DNA of 64,000 bases. Origin: Mytilus edulis. Taxonomy: Eukaryota > Mollusca > Bivalvia > Mytilida > Mytilidae. Where the stretch lies: contig NC_092346.1 of the NCBI RefSeq assembly GCF_963676685.1, positions 32,501,133-32,565,132 on the forward strand, given 5' to 3'. Positions 44,351-55,686 of the stretch are shown here, piece by piece. How positions within the stretch are numbered: the stretch's first letter is position 1; every line of letters starts with the position of its first letter. Both the position numbers and the translations under genes were made by a program. The notes beneath the pieces are model-generated. The model was not told the origin of the DNA and did not search any database. It worked only from the letters and a program-made list of their open reading frames with translations.

Positions 44351-47119
44351 GCTAGCTCGCACTTTTATGAAAACTGGTCAATTAATTTAATGTTATTGAT
44401 AGACATCATCAGTATAGGTCCATAGAAACAGACCATTATAGAAACAATTTCCAGTTTAACACAGATAGTTCACTGATAGAGCTGCGATGAGGTGGAAGAT
44501 ATACATCATGTTTTTCTTCATTGTCATTTCAATGAACAATCAGCAGAACGAAAAGATATTTTTAGAGAACTTATAAATAGAATGATAATAATAAATAATT
44601 TTGACGCAAGTTGTCCCGATACACAAAATCTAAAACTATTAACCCGAAATAAAACCCTTCTTATAGGCTAGCTGTCTCTGATTTTATAAATCAATTATTC
44701 ACGTCATTCGGACTTTGGTAGATATTTGTGTCATTGCAATTACTGTAAAATCAACCTTTATTCGCGATTAGAAATATAACGCGCATATAAATCGTCGCGA
44801 AAATGTCAAATTGCTGCTGTAGAAAGGTCTTAACGCAAAATAAAGTAAACGCGAAAATAAGTTGGTTTACATGTATACCACATCTCCTTATTTTTATTTA
44901 TGTTTACATCTGTGTACTAAAAGTTTATTTTTTCTCATATATATCTTATAGTTTTGTTTGTTTTTTGTTTGTTTGTGTGTTTTCTTGTTATGTTACTATT
45001 TCGTTGTCTTCGTGTCTTTGTAGACTTGGCCAATGTAGGAGAATAAATAAATAGAACTGTTTTTCTTTTTTTCTATATGTGTACATAATTATGAAGTGTA
45101 ATGTATTGAATAAATAAAGAAATCTTATGTTTTAATACACATAAAAATAGTTCCACACAATGTTGAACGGTTTGCTCTACTGTCAGTAAGTTGGGGTTAG
45201 ACTATACATAGAAAAATATGAAAAAAACACTTTATAAATTTCATGCGTCCGAAGTATCTTTTTTTCATTTCCCTTCAAAGCTGAATAGTTGAAAGCTCGG
45301 CTAAATAAATAAACATATATATACATGTAATAGAAATATATTATATGTATTTAGAATGAATTTTAGGTTTATATTGATAATAAAAACAAATACAATTAAA
45401 TACAATATATATATTTCTCATCGCGTATGTTTCATAAAAATGTTATATTTTATAATAAAAATTGTATGCACGTTTCTGTCGTGAACTGTAAATATATTAA
45501 CTGATTGTAATTCAATAGAAGACAAAGTTACCTCAGGAACAAAGGAAAGAATTTACAATTTACATTTTTGGTATTTTATATTAAAATAAATATTTTATTG
45601 GGAACATTTGTATGCTTTAATCCTCCCAACAATATCCTGTTTGTTCGGTATTATTCTGTTACAAGAAAATTTACTTTGCGAATTGTCACTCATAATTATC
45701 TTCTAACCCTTCTCTTATTTTAATTCCTATGTGCGTGTGTGTTGCATCCTATTAGATTTTTTCCTTCAGAAATTCACTTTGTATTTTGTTTCCGATCTTG
45801 TTTCATTTTAAGGAACAAAAGTGGTTACAGGTCCGTGGTTGGTGTTTAAAGTAATAAGAATACATTTGTCATAGAAAAAATATGTTGACCAAAAACGGAT
45901 CATCGCTATATTGATTCTTTCGAATTTTTAAGAAACGAATTTCTGAGATACTTTTTCTTGTCTTTTTTTAGCAACAACAAAAAGTAACATATGCCATGAA
46001 TTTTATTCCCCAAATTTGCTAATTAAATCTTCTAGGCTATATTTATTTTCAGTAATCTGTCAAATAGGCTCAAATCACTTAGAACAATTCGCAGACGCCT
46101 TTTTGCAGTTGGATTTGAAGGAACCAAATTTTTCGGTTTGATGAAGTTTAATTATCTCTCTATATTAGAAGCTATAATTTCCCAGCTTCAGCTTGTTACC
46201 GATACAATTAAATTATATCTTTGAATGTAAAACACATCAAAACTTGACAACATACATGTGAACATTTTTACAGTCGAGTGAGCTCGCTCGAAGATGGAAT
46301 ATTAACTTGACATGTCCTTGTCCACGAGAACAAGACATACTTCTGCAAAATACTAGGTCCATTTTCTTCGTCTTGATTTGCAATTTTACAAATTGCTACG
46401 AAGAATAGATAAAAAATTAGCGCCCATGGTCAATATGTTAATTTTAAGCAAAAATTAAAAGACTTGTCTGATGAAATTAACGACATTCTGAGGTACATGA
46501 CAGCTGTATCGTATTTTAATGCATTAAAATGTTGCGTTTTTTTTGTATTTTTCAGATTTTATTTATTTTTGAACATTTTATAAATTATTACTCCGTTATC
46601 GAAAATTAAATTAAAATTTTTTAAGTGTTGTCATTACCATCCCATTAAATAATTTAACTTATTGCAAACCTGTTACCAAAGTTCAAATTTGAGAATTAAA
46701 AAATGCCTGATATTCAACATAAAAGATAATTTAATTATAAAATGAGATAAAATATTTGGTCGTGGTCGCTTTTGACATGGAGTCACCGATAATGTCCTCG
46801 TTAGAGGGATCTTTGCAGGAAATTACAGATACATCTCTGATAAGAACACGACAAAGTGTTGATAAGAATTTGAAGCAAGAAATTAAAGGGTCACAAAATG
46901 TCATCCTGCCTCAGAAAATTGCCTCCGTGTAATATTTATGTTGCACTGGCTGATAGCCATGGACATTATTTCTGTTGCATTACATATTGGTCATGGACAA
47001 TAGACAAAGGGAGATAACACACTTGTAATATCGTGGACGTTACTGTTGATAGATACGCTGGAGTTGTCTCTGATAGGCTTTAAAAATATAATTTCTTCTA
47101 TTAAAATGATAAAAGATTA
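44351..47119. other. Mostly unique AT-rich sequence, no convincing gene
   Basis: No repeat family of this window is recognised here. One 51-codon frame (46777-46932, starting MESPIMSSLEGSLQEITDTS) has a composition less AT-driven than its surroundings and could be a small exon or coding remnant, but has no recognised domain. This is the longest stretch of non-repeat DNA in the window. Confidence 0.4.
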
Positions 47120-47590
47120 TAGCTGAAGTAGTAAGTACTTCGGCACTGACATGATTTTAACATACCTTTCTAAAATTGTCCATTAATGCAAAATTTTGAA
47201 TTTATAAGAAACTAAGGTAGATAAATTTGGATATATATTTTTTAGGTCCCTCTTTGGTCATATAGCTCTTCAAATGTTTATGTTATTATATATTCATGAC
47301 TTTCAAATATTCGGCTTTCAGCATTCCCAATGAAAGTAAATCAACAAAAGTGCATGGATGTTTGAGAAGCTTATATATGAATATACCATTATATGGAACA
47401 TTTCAGTTTGATATTAGACACGGGGCTCAGATACTTCACAAAAATGAATTTAATGAATTTAGGTCCTATTTGGTTATATAATAGCTTCAACTGTTTATGC
47501 TTTATACATTCATGGCTTTCAAGTATTCGATTTTGAGCGTTCCTTGATGAAGGTAAATTCAGAAAAGCACTTTGGACGCATGCACTGTCT
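47120..47590 (+). mobile_element. Decayed retrozyme-like repeat with two degenerate hammerheads
   Basis: AAGTAGTAAGTACTTCGGCA and AAAATTTTGAATTTATAAGA match the interior of the retrozyme at 33575-34012. Two diverged units about 217 nt apart end in CTTTCAGCATTCCCAATGAA (47315) and TTTTGAGCGTTCCTTGATGA (47531). The second retains GAGCGTTCCTTGATGAAGG...CAGAAAAGC...GGACGC, a recognisable hammerhead with the CTGATGA core changed to TTGATGA and no GUC triplet. The first has lost the core. Both are therefore expected to be inactive. Confidence 0.55.
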
Positions 47591-47699
47591 AACGTATTAT
47601 TTAAAAAAAATAAAATGAAAAAATGTTTATAAGATCTGAGAAAACTTGCAATAACTAAGCATGTTTTATATTTGTACGTTCTATATGTGTAGTTCCAAA

Positions 47700-48562
47700 G
47701 TTACTCTTTAATTCAGTGGTTGTATTTGTTTCTGTCTCTTTTATCTGTTTTTCGTTAACTGTTTCCATGGTTTCGGTTTCATACACGGGGCCGACGTATT
47801 TTGTTGTTGTTTAAACTGTTTCGCATTTAACATATCGGTGTCTTTTATAGCTGACTACTCAGTTTTTGCTTTTGTTGAAGGCTTGATGGTGACCTATAAT
47901 TAATTAAATTCACGTCAGTTTGGACTGTTGCCGGTTAGTTGTCTCAATGGCAACCATACCGCATCTCCTTATTTTACATCAAACCCTTAGAAATTTTAAA
48001 CATATAAATAAGAACAAGTGGTAGTATTGCCAATGCGACAAATTTTCGCCAGAAACCAAACTGATTGCATCGAAATTAACAACTATATGCAACAATGAGC
48101 AAAACCCATATCGCATAGTCGACTATGAAAGGACCCGAAATGACAAATGTAAAACAATTCAAACGAAAAATGAACGAACTGATTTATGCACCAAATAATG
48201 CACGATACACAAATATGATAGACATCGACTGACGACAATCATTAACTCCGAACTCCTGACTTGAAACAAGCACATACAAATGTGGCGCCTATATCCCCTA
48301 ACCTTGGACAGTGGTGTAACAGTTCAACATATGAACAAACTATTAAAATCAGTTGAGAAGGGCTTACCTTATAAGATCGAAACAAAGCAGACATACATCT
48401 ATATATGACTATGCGGAATGGGTCTGTACTTTGCTGTACTGTAAAAAAAAATGGCTTTGCTTATTGTTGAAGGCCGTACTGTGACCTATAGTTGTTAATT
48501 ACACTGTCATTTGGTCTCTTGTGGAGAGTTGTCTCATTGGCAATATTAACGCATCTTCTATT
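47700..48562. repeat. Cluster of CATACCACATCT-type repeats in both orientations
   Basis: Forward piece to 47985 (GGTTAGTTGTCTCAATGGCA), reverse piece 48000-48380 (AGCAAAACCCATATCGCATA, ACAGTGGTGTAACAGTTC), then forward 48420-48562 (TCTCTTGTGGAGAGTTGTCT). No coding sequence. Confidence 0.55.
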
Positions 48563-48567
48563 TTTTT

Positions 48568-49655
48568 AGTTCACCTGGCCCGAAGGGCCAAGTGAGCTTT
48601 TCTCATCACTTTGCGTCCGGCGTCCGTCGTCGTCGTCGTCGTCGTCGTCCGTCGTCGTTAACTTTTACAAAAATCTTCTCCTCTGAAACTACTGGGCCAA
48701 ATTAAACCAAACTTGGCCACAATCATCATTGGGGTATCTAGTTTAAAAATTGTGTCCAGTGACCCGATCAACCAACCAAGATGGCCGCCATGGCTTAAAA
48801 TAGAACATAGGGGTAAGATGCAGTTTTTGGCTTATAACTCAAAAACCAAAGCATTGAGAGCAAATCTGCCCTGAAAATTTCAGATGAATCGAACAACCCG
48901 TTGTTGGGTTGCTGCCCCTGAATTGGTAGTTTTAAGGAAATTTTGCTGTTTTTGGTTAATATCTTGAATAATATTATAGATAGAGATAAACTGTAAACAG
49001 CAATAATGTTCAGCAAAATAAGATTTACAAATAAGTCACCCATGACCGAAATGGTCAGTTGACCCCTTTAGGAGTTATTGTCCTTTATAGTCAATTTTTA
49101 ACCATTTTTCGTAAATCTTAGTAATCTTTTACAAAAATCTTCTCCTCTGAAACTACTGGGCCAAATTAAACCAAACTTGGCCACAATCATCATTGGAGTA
49201 TCTAGATAAAAAATTGTGTCCAGTGACCCGGTCAACCAACCAAGATGGCCACCATGGCTAAAAATAGATAATAGGGGTAAAATGCAGTTTTTGGCTTATA
49301 ACTAAAAAATTAAAGCATTTAGAGAAAATCTGACATGGGGTTAAATTGTTTATCAGGTCAAGATCTATCTGCCCTGAAAATTTCAGATGAATCGAACAAC
49401 CAGTTGTTGGGTTGCTGCATCTGAATTGGTAATTTTAAGGAAATTTTGCTGTTTTTGGTTATTATCTTGAATAATATTATAGATAGTTCATTATAGATAG
49501 AGATAATTGTAGCAACAAGAATGTTCAGTAAAGTAAGATCTACAAACACATCACCATCATCAAAACACAATTTTGTTATGAATTTATCTGTGTCCATTGT
49601 TTAATATGCACATAGACCAAGGTGAGCGACACAGGCTCTTGAGAGCCTCTAGTTT
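48568..49655 (+). mobile_element. Family A element, full length with both ends
   Basis: 5' hairpin AGTTCACCTGGCCCGAAGGG then CCAAGTGAGCT, a (CGT)n tract, two internal units of about 470-480 bp (each starting near ATCTTCTCCTCTGAAACTAC), and the 3' end GGTGAGCGACACAGGCTCTT then GAGAGCCTCTAGTTT. GGTGAGC is the inverse of the 5' arm, and AGGCTCTTGAGAGCCT forms the 3' hairpin. Best reference copy of the family in this window. Minus-strand frames at 48795-49043 and 49358-49597 are artefacts. Confidence 0.78.
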
Positions 49656-49689
49656 ATATATCAAAACAACATCCAATCCCACTGCAAAT

Positions 49690-49975
49690 GTTTGCACCTG
49701 TCCTAAGTCAGGAATCTGATGTACAAAAGTTGTCGTTTGTTTGTGTAATTTATACGTGTTTCTCGTTTCTCGTCTTTTATATAGATTAGACCGTTGGTTT
49801 TCTAGTTTGAATGGTTTTACACTAGTAATTTTGGGGCCCTTTATAGCTTATTGTTCGGTGTGAGCCAATGTTCCGTGTTGAAGGGCGTACATTGGCCTAT
49901 AATGGTTTACTGTTATAAATTGTTATTTGGATGGAGAGTTGTCTCATTGGCCCTCACACCACATCTTCCTATATC
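49690..49975 (+). repeat. CATACCACATCT-type repeat copy
   Basis: Contains GCACCTGTCCTAAGTCAGGA, TAGACCGTTGGTTTTCTAG and GAGAGTTGTCTCATTGGCCC, ending CACACCACATCTTCC. Confidence 0.6.
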
Positions 49976-50809
49976 TAGTTACGCATGCTGTTCCTACAAT
50001 TCCTATGATTTAAAACTGAATCTTCGAAATTACCTCCGCAAAACAAAACAAAAAAATGTTATCAAACACTAATTACTTTATAAACAAATTCAGTATATGT
50101 TTCATTTATGTTTCTATAGCTCTTGGTCGTATGCTTAGTAATATCTAGTATATTTGAAGATTAAAACAGCAAAGCTATGTGAAAAATACGGCTGTCCAAC
50201 GCTACATAAATTTTGAAAAACTGTTTTCACTCTTATGTATAGTTATCCTATATCGAGGCTTGTTTAGGGGGGGGGGGGGTATCAATGTCCCATATCCCAT
50301 TAAGTGTTTATCCCAATATCCCGTATCCCTATAATGTTTACCCCTAATATCCCAATAAATATTTTTTACAAATATCCCATATCCCTAAAACTATTTTGAA
50401 ATATCCCAAAAAATCATTATAAATTCATTCCCAAGCCCATGTTTGCCCTCATTATCACAACGTCAACAATTTTGACTGGGAAAACAAACTGTGTTAAAGG
50501 AAATTTACAGTGCATACTTCCAGTGTTAAATAAGAATATATATGTCCAAAAGATGAAGTGTTCCATCTTAGAGCCTTGTATAACAATCTCTTTTTATGTG
50601 ATCTTAAACGATAAATTTAGTGTAAGGGGTCTAATTTGAAATTCAGACTTTTTTTTAATAGTTCAAACCGTGATGCATATGACTGTAAAATTTCATTTTG
50701 ATAGCATTCTTCTTTCATTGATAAGAAACTTCATCCTACACGTTAACTATGTTGGAAAGAACAGAAGGACTCAATCCTGTCTCTTGTCCGAGATTGCTCT
50801 GTTTTTTAT

Positions 50810-51329
50810 GTGGCGAGGATCTTCAGAGGTCTCCACGTTTCACAGATTGCTCTGTTTTGCCAGACAAGCTGAGACTGTGGGACGTCAGAGCACGTCCATA
50901 TCAAACAAAAAGTGGATATTTAGCATGCAAGTTCAATAACTCAAAATTTAACACAAGAAAGCTTTCTGCTAATGTACCTACATTACACTTTAACTGTTGC
51001 AATATTTTTACAGCAGGCAAAATTTGCACAGCCCTTGCTTTGCAAAGAAACAACACAACATTTGACTCTGTGATCTTGAAATTTATGAATTACATAGATC
51101 CCAATATTTTTGTTACTTTTTTTTTAATTTCCTTCCTCACAACACCAGTAATAGAAAGAAAATATATTAATTTACTTGATTATTTAGTAATTATTCGTTA
51201 TTAATATAGTTTATACGGCGAAATATCTACTTTTTGATATGGGACGTGCTCTGACGTCCCTCGGCCCCAGCTTGTCTGGCAAAACAGAGCAATCTGTGAA
51301 ACGTGGAGACCTCTGAAGATCCTCGCCAC
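50810..51329. repeat. Long inverted repeat (about 110-bp arms)
   Basis: Arm 50810-50921 (GTGGCGAGGATCTTCAGAGG...) is matched in reverse by 51221-51329 (...CCTCTGAAGATCCTCGCCAC), separated by about 300 bases. Arms are roughly 90% alike. It could be a foldback element nested in the 2.5 kb element. A 151-codon frame across it (50749-51204) has no recognisable domain. Confidence 0.65.
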
Positions 51330-52192
51330 TTAAAAAAACAAGAGGTAAAACACTAGAAAATATCCTGTAATCATATAAAGCATCAAAAGAAATAAAAACA
51401 TTGACAACAATAAGGCTTAACTCATCAGATGGATACATCTAACAAAAATCTATGATTATTTCAAGAAAATTATCAATGCATATGAGCATATAATATAAAA
51501 AAAAAAAGATGTGGTATGATTGCCAATTGCCAAGAGACCATGTGACACAGAAATTAACAAATATAGGTCACCGTACGACCTTCAACAATGAGCAAAGCTC
51601 ATACCGCATAGTTAGCTATAAAAGGCTCTGAAATGACAAATGTAGAACAATTCAAACGAGAAAACTAATGGCCTAATTTATGTATAAAAATATGAACAAA
51701 AAACAAATATGTAACGCAGCAACACACGACAACCACTGAATTAAAGACTTCTGACTTTGGACAGGCACATACATACAGAATGTGGCGAGGTTAAACATGT
51801 TAGCGGAATCCCAACCCTCCCTTTAACCTGGGACAGTGGTGTAACAGTACAACATAAGAACGAACTATACAAATCAGTTGAAAAAGGCTTAACTCATTAG
51901 ATGGATACAAATAGAAATACATCTAACAAAAACAGAGAGTGGACGTGACCGAGTACTTGTACATCCCATAAAAAAAAGACACTCAGTACAGATCTGAGAG
52001 TACTCGCAGTTGCTGACAGCTAGTTCAATGCCAATTACAACTAATAAAAAGTAATGCATCTGAGACTAAATTGTCAATCATTACACATCCAGCATCCAAT
52101 GGCACGGTAAACAACATCTCCGTAAAAATGAGGATGTGCTATCCCGTTGGAAATAAGTTTTCTACAGGTAGAACCAAACTTCAAAACCAAAT

Positions 52193-52510
52193 CTAGAATT
52201 TAGTAAAGATTTTAAGTGATTTTTGGTAACGAAATCCCTGACTTAATAATTTACCAGTAATACATATATTTCGTTCATTAAAATCCAAAACGTTACAACA
52301 GACACGCGCAAAGCGGAGGAGTTGTGATATACAAACACCGTAAGATAGTGCCAAAGGAACATCGCCATCTAAAAAAGGAAAATTAACAATAAGGAACGAG
52401 GTATGGAAAGCAAAACAAATACTTTTAAAATTATCAGTACACATGAGCATATAAATCAATACTTTTCGCTTGGGTTTGGATGACTTTGAAATAAACGACC
52501 ATAAACTCAA
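52193..52510 (-). pseudogene. Reverse-transcriptase-associated C-terminal fragment
   Basis: A 105-codon frame with IVNFPFLDGDVPLALSYGVC then ISQLLRFARVCCNVLDFNER and LLSQGFRYQKSLKIFTKF. The FPFLxxDVPxxxSYGVxISQLxRFAR pattern and the LLxQGxRYxKLxKxFxKF tail recall the segment after the reverse-transcriptase core in a retroelement protein class common in molluscs and other invertebrates. The catalytic palm motifs are absent, so this is a fragment. The assignment rests on recalled family resemblance. Confidence 0.5.
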
Positions 52511-52939
52511 TTAAAATCAACAAAGCACTAAAATGACCTTTAATATTAAACTTTTTTGGGCAATGTTATCAAGGACTATCAAGTGAGATGTAAATATTTC
52601 TGTACTTAACTTTTAAATTCCACATATTTTTTTTCATGTTAAAAGTTCAATATCCTTATAAATGCATCAATATCCCATATCCCATTTACTTTTAGGACAA
52701 ATATCCCATATCCCAATATACCCTATACAAGCCTCTATATCTTATTCCGTCTGATCTTCCTAAAACTTGGCGGTAACAACAACGTGTGTCGGTTCTTTGT
52801 GACATTAAAGCCGTTATTTTGTCAAATTTCATTTAACTCGGTGGCTGCATGTTAAGCTGTAATTAGGAACATGTCCAATTACGTTAACTCAACGACTGAA
52901 AGTGAACTTTTATAAGTAGATATCATAGAAAATGTCGAA

Positions 52940-53285
52940 CAAAAAACACTGACCGGGCGTGACAGGGACATTGGTCATCCCCCCCCCCCAAATAAAAAAG
53001 AAACACACTAAGTGCAGATCAATCTGAGTGTACCCGCAGTTACTGACCACTAGTTCAAAGCCAAACACAACTCTGACTGTTTATGACGTCTTACACTAAA
53101 TCCACTGGATGTTGGATGTGTACTGATTGATAATTTTGACTTTGATGCATGATTTTTTTATAAGTTGTTAGTGGCTTTGAATTAGCTGTCAGTAACTGCG
53201 ACTGAGTACTCTCAGATCTGTATTTAGTGTCTTTTTGTTGTTTGGATGTACAAGTATCCGCGGCCACGTCCACTTATATTTGTAG
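52940..53285. repeat. Head-to-head repeat pair (GTACTTGTACATCC type)
   Basis: 52945-53075 (CAGATCAATCTGAGTGTACC, GCAGTTACTGACCACTAGTT) is matched in reverse by 53155-53280 (AGCTGTCAGTAACTGCGACT, CTCTCAGATCTGTATTTAGT). A third copy is at 51935-52085. A C-run lies at 52979-52989. Non-coding. Confidence 0.55.
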
Positions 53286-53309
53286 TATTTGTATTTTTGT
53301 CTATCTGAT

Positions 53310-53715
53310 GAGTACAGCCTTAATAGTTCCGTCCTTGTGTTGTACTTTTACACCACTATCCCAGGTTTAGGGAAAAAGGGGCGTGTGTGTCCGCTATAAC
53401 ATGTTAAACCACCGCCACATTCTGTATGTATGTGCCTGTCCAAAATCAGGAGCCTGTAATTCAGTAGTTGTCGTTTTTTCTGTGTTACATATTTGTTATT
53501 CGTTAATTTTTTGTACATAAATTAGGCCGCTAGTTTTCTCGTTTGAACTGTTTTATATTGTCATTCCGATGCCTTTTATAGCTAATTATGCGGTATGGGC
53601 TTTGTTCATTGTTGAAGGCCGTACGGTGACCAATAGTTGATAATTTCTGTGTCATTTGGTCTCTTGTGGAGAGTTGTCTCATTGGCAATCATACCACATC
53701 TTCTTTTTTTTTTAA
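53310..53715 (+). repeat. CATACCACATCT-type repeat upstream of GCN2 copy B
   Basis: Orthologous in position to the copy at 375-745: both are followed by the same unique sequence (CTAAGAATA..ATGTAGAT). It sets the left limit of the duplicated segment in copy B. Confidence 0.7.
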
Positions 53716-53904
53716 ATAAAAAGTGTTGCACCTAAGAATAATATGTAGATGTATGTTTTTGTATCTTTCAATAAATACATGGTTTTGTCTTCATTATCTT
53801 TATACAGTACTAAAATAAAGAAAAGTCAGCGGATAGTCTATGATAACATTGAACCCTTTTGAACCCTGGAAAAATCGTTTTTTTTTAATTTTTAAAACAA
53901 TATG

Positions 53905-54015
53905 AATGTTGTTGTTTGAACAATTATATGAATGTTGTTGTTTGAACAATAAGAATGTTGTTGTTTGAACAATATGAAAGTTGTTGTTTGAACAATATGA
54001 ATGTTGTTGTCTACT
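53905..54015 (+). repeat. Short tandem repeat, about 25-27 bp, five units
   Basis: Unit ATGAATGTTGTTGTTTGAAC then AATAT; not present in the copy A leader. 54016-54603 contains the copy B leader without another feature, apart from a TTTTCAG acceptor ending at about 54580. Confidence 0.7.
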
Positions 54016-54603
54016 AAAAAAAGTTGGACCTTTAATGAAAAAGATGACAATAAGTTAATGCTAATAAAATTTATTTAATTTTATACTTAAATTTCTGGAT
54101 GAAGAAAAAAATGAAACCAGATAGGCAAGTGAGAAATTGTCCTATGAAATCAGTTCAATATAACAGACTTTCATTTCAAAAGGGTGTTGTTTTTTTGTTC
54201 GTAAACAAATATGGCACCTTAGTTTTTGATAGTTTAACCTCTAAACTATCGGTTTTGGATATTTCTGTTGTACTCATGTCAAATGGTGCTTGGAAAATAT
54301 TTTAAAACCAAACTGAAAAAGGTAATTTATTTAGAACAAGCCAAAACGAGATGCTCAGAGAGGCACCCAGTCATAGATCATGCAGTGCAATAAACATTTT
54401 TGCTTGCTTAACGAGTTGATAAAGGGATAAACTACCGTAATAAGACGCGACTTCGCCGTCTTTTTTTTAATGAGGTAAGAGGTCGGGATTGGTTAGTAGT
54501 TTTTAGCTTCTCGTGTGGGTTTCCGGTTCCGATGAACTGATGATGAAACGTTAAAAATGTAAACAACTCATATTTTCAGTGCTATCGTATCCTGTAAGAT
54601 AAA

Positions 54604-54657
54604 ATGCCGTTGAAAGCAGTAGTATGCGAGTATAATAGGAGTCCGTGCTATTTATGA
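54604..54657 (+). CDS. Upstream ORF (17 codons) in the GCN2 copy B leader
   Basis: MPLKAVVCEYNRSPCYL, ending with TGA one base before the GCN2 start. Its length, position and termination are identical to those at 1155-1208. Confidence 0.5.
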   Translation: MPLKAVVCEYNRSPCYL

Positions 54658-54658
54658 A

Positions 54659-54763
54659 ATGGCAGACGACTCTCTTCTTCAGCGACAAGAAGAGGAATGG
54701 CAAGTTTTGCAAGCGGTTTACATGGACGATGTTGTCGATCTTAGAAAGAAGGTCGCATGGAAG
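54659..54763 (+). CDS. EIF2AK4: GCN2 copy B, exon 1
   Basis: Encodes the same 35 residues as copy A exon 1 (MADDSLLQRQEEEWQVLQAV...), with two synonymous differences and the same AAG|GTATAT donor in phase 0. This starts the RWD domain of an eIF2-alpha kinase. Intron 1 here is only 721 bp against 3372 bp in copy A; the difference is accounted for by three transposon insertions in copy A. Confidence 0.85.
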
Positions 54764-55059
54764 GTATATTGTACACGACATGGGCTAAGCCTATGCATTA
54801 TAATTCATAAAAGTATTTACTTATTGCAATTTAAAGTAGTTTACTTACACACAAGCCTCTCCTGTGTCTGTCTATGTAATATATGCCGTTAAAGTATTAA
54901 AACTCCAAATTATAGAAAAATGCATATTAGTTCAAAAAATTATTATTGTAATACATGTATCTCTATGACATGATTGATAACTATGTAACTGTGACCTGTT
55001 GGTTATTATACAAGGCAATATGTGTCCTCAAGGTATACTGTAAGGTTTATCTTAACGCA

Positions 55060-55218
55060 CAGGCTGCTGTGAATGAAATGGCTGACCAGGGTCTGCCAGG
55101 CAAATCGTGTTGTCTTCTTTTTCCCGAAATATATACTGGGGAAGAACCATCTATAAATAGCTTACGGAATCCCCAGATTAGTGTCCAATTTCACCACATT
55201 ATGCACGATTCAGGATGA
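55060..55218 (+). other. Conserved intron 1 segment resembling an exon
   Basis: After TTAACGCACAG an open frame runs AAVNEMADQGLPGKSCCLLF then PEIYTGEEPSINSLRNPQIS and VQFHHIMHDSG, then TGA. The same sequence exists in copy A, split by the element at 1607-2334 and with stops. It may be an alternative terminal or poison exon, or an old pseudogene fragment. No domain was recognised. Confidence 0.3.
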
Positions 55219-55484
55219 CCACCAAACTGATTGAGTGAATACAATGTGAAGGATGGTTCAATACATGTATTTAAAAAATTCAGCCAAAATTAGCTATATA
55301 GATACCTGCATGAAGGTTGTCATAGATCATGTAACTGCTGGTTGGGTATATATATGTACATTGTATGATACATGTATCTGAATGTATGACGTAAATTTTA
55401 ACCAAATCAATGTACTGTAACAGCAAGTTCACTTTTGTTGTCCAGTTTTGAATAAATATATTTATATGTTGTTCTGTATTTTAG

Positions 55485-55609
55485 GTTGAGAGACCTTTGC
55501 ATATATGTTTGATACTGAAACAGCAGCAGTCAGAAAGTGTAGCTAGGACTACTGACAGTGATAGCATGATCCATATGGTTATAAAATGTCCAAATAAATA
55601 TCCTGATTT
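55485..55609 (+). CDS. EIF2AK4: GCN2 copy B, exon 2 (RWD domain)
   Basis: Acceptor GTATTTTAG|GTT and donor TT|GTAAGT; 125 bases as in copy A. Peptide VERPLHICLILKQQQSESVA then RTTDSDSMIHMVIKCPNKYP and DL. One amino-acid change from copy A (Arg for Gly after SVA) among several silent ones suggests past constraint. Confidence 0.85.
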
Positions 55610-55686
55610 GTAAGTTTAAAAAACAAAATGATACAGATAAATATATACATGTACATGTATGTATTAGGACTATTAATTAAAACATG

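Larger units (their letters stand above)
50255..52735. mobile_element. 2.5 kb TIR element with 6-bp target duplication TATATC
   Basis: Left GAGGCTTGTTTAGGG and right CCCTATACAAGCCTC are inverted repeats, flanked by TATATC on both sides (50249-50254, 52736-52741). Inside each end are repeats of AATATCCCATATCCC in the same orientation. The interior contains an inverted repeat (50810-51329), a reversed CATACCACATCT repeat (51500-51900), a GTGGACGTGACCGAGTACTT repeat (51935-52085) and a reverse-transcriptase remnant. No transposase was recognised. Confidence 0.7.

Noticed and set aside
50749-51204. 151-codon plus-strand frame
   Set aside because: It begins just outside the inverted repeat and runs through one arm and the loop; its composition is compatible with chance and no domain is recognised.
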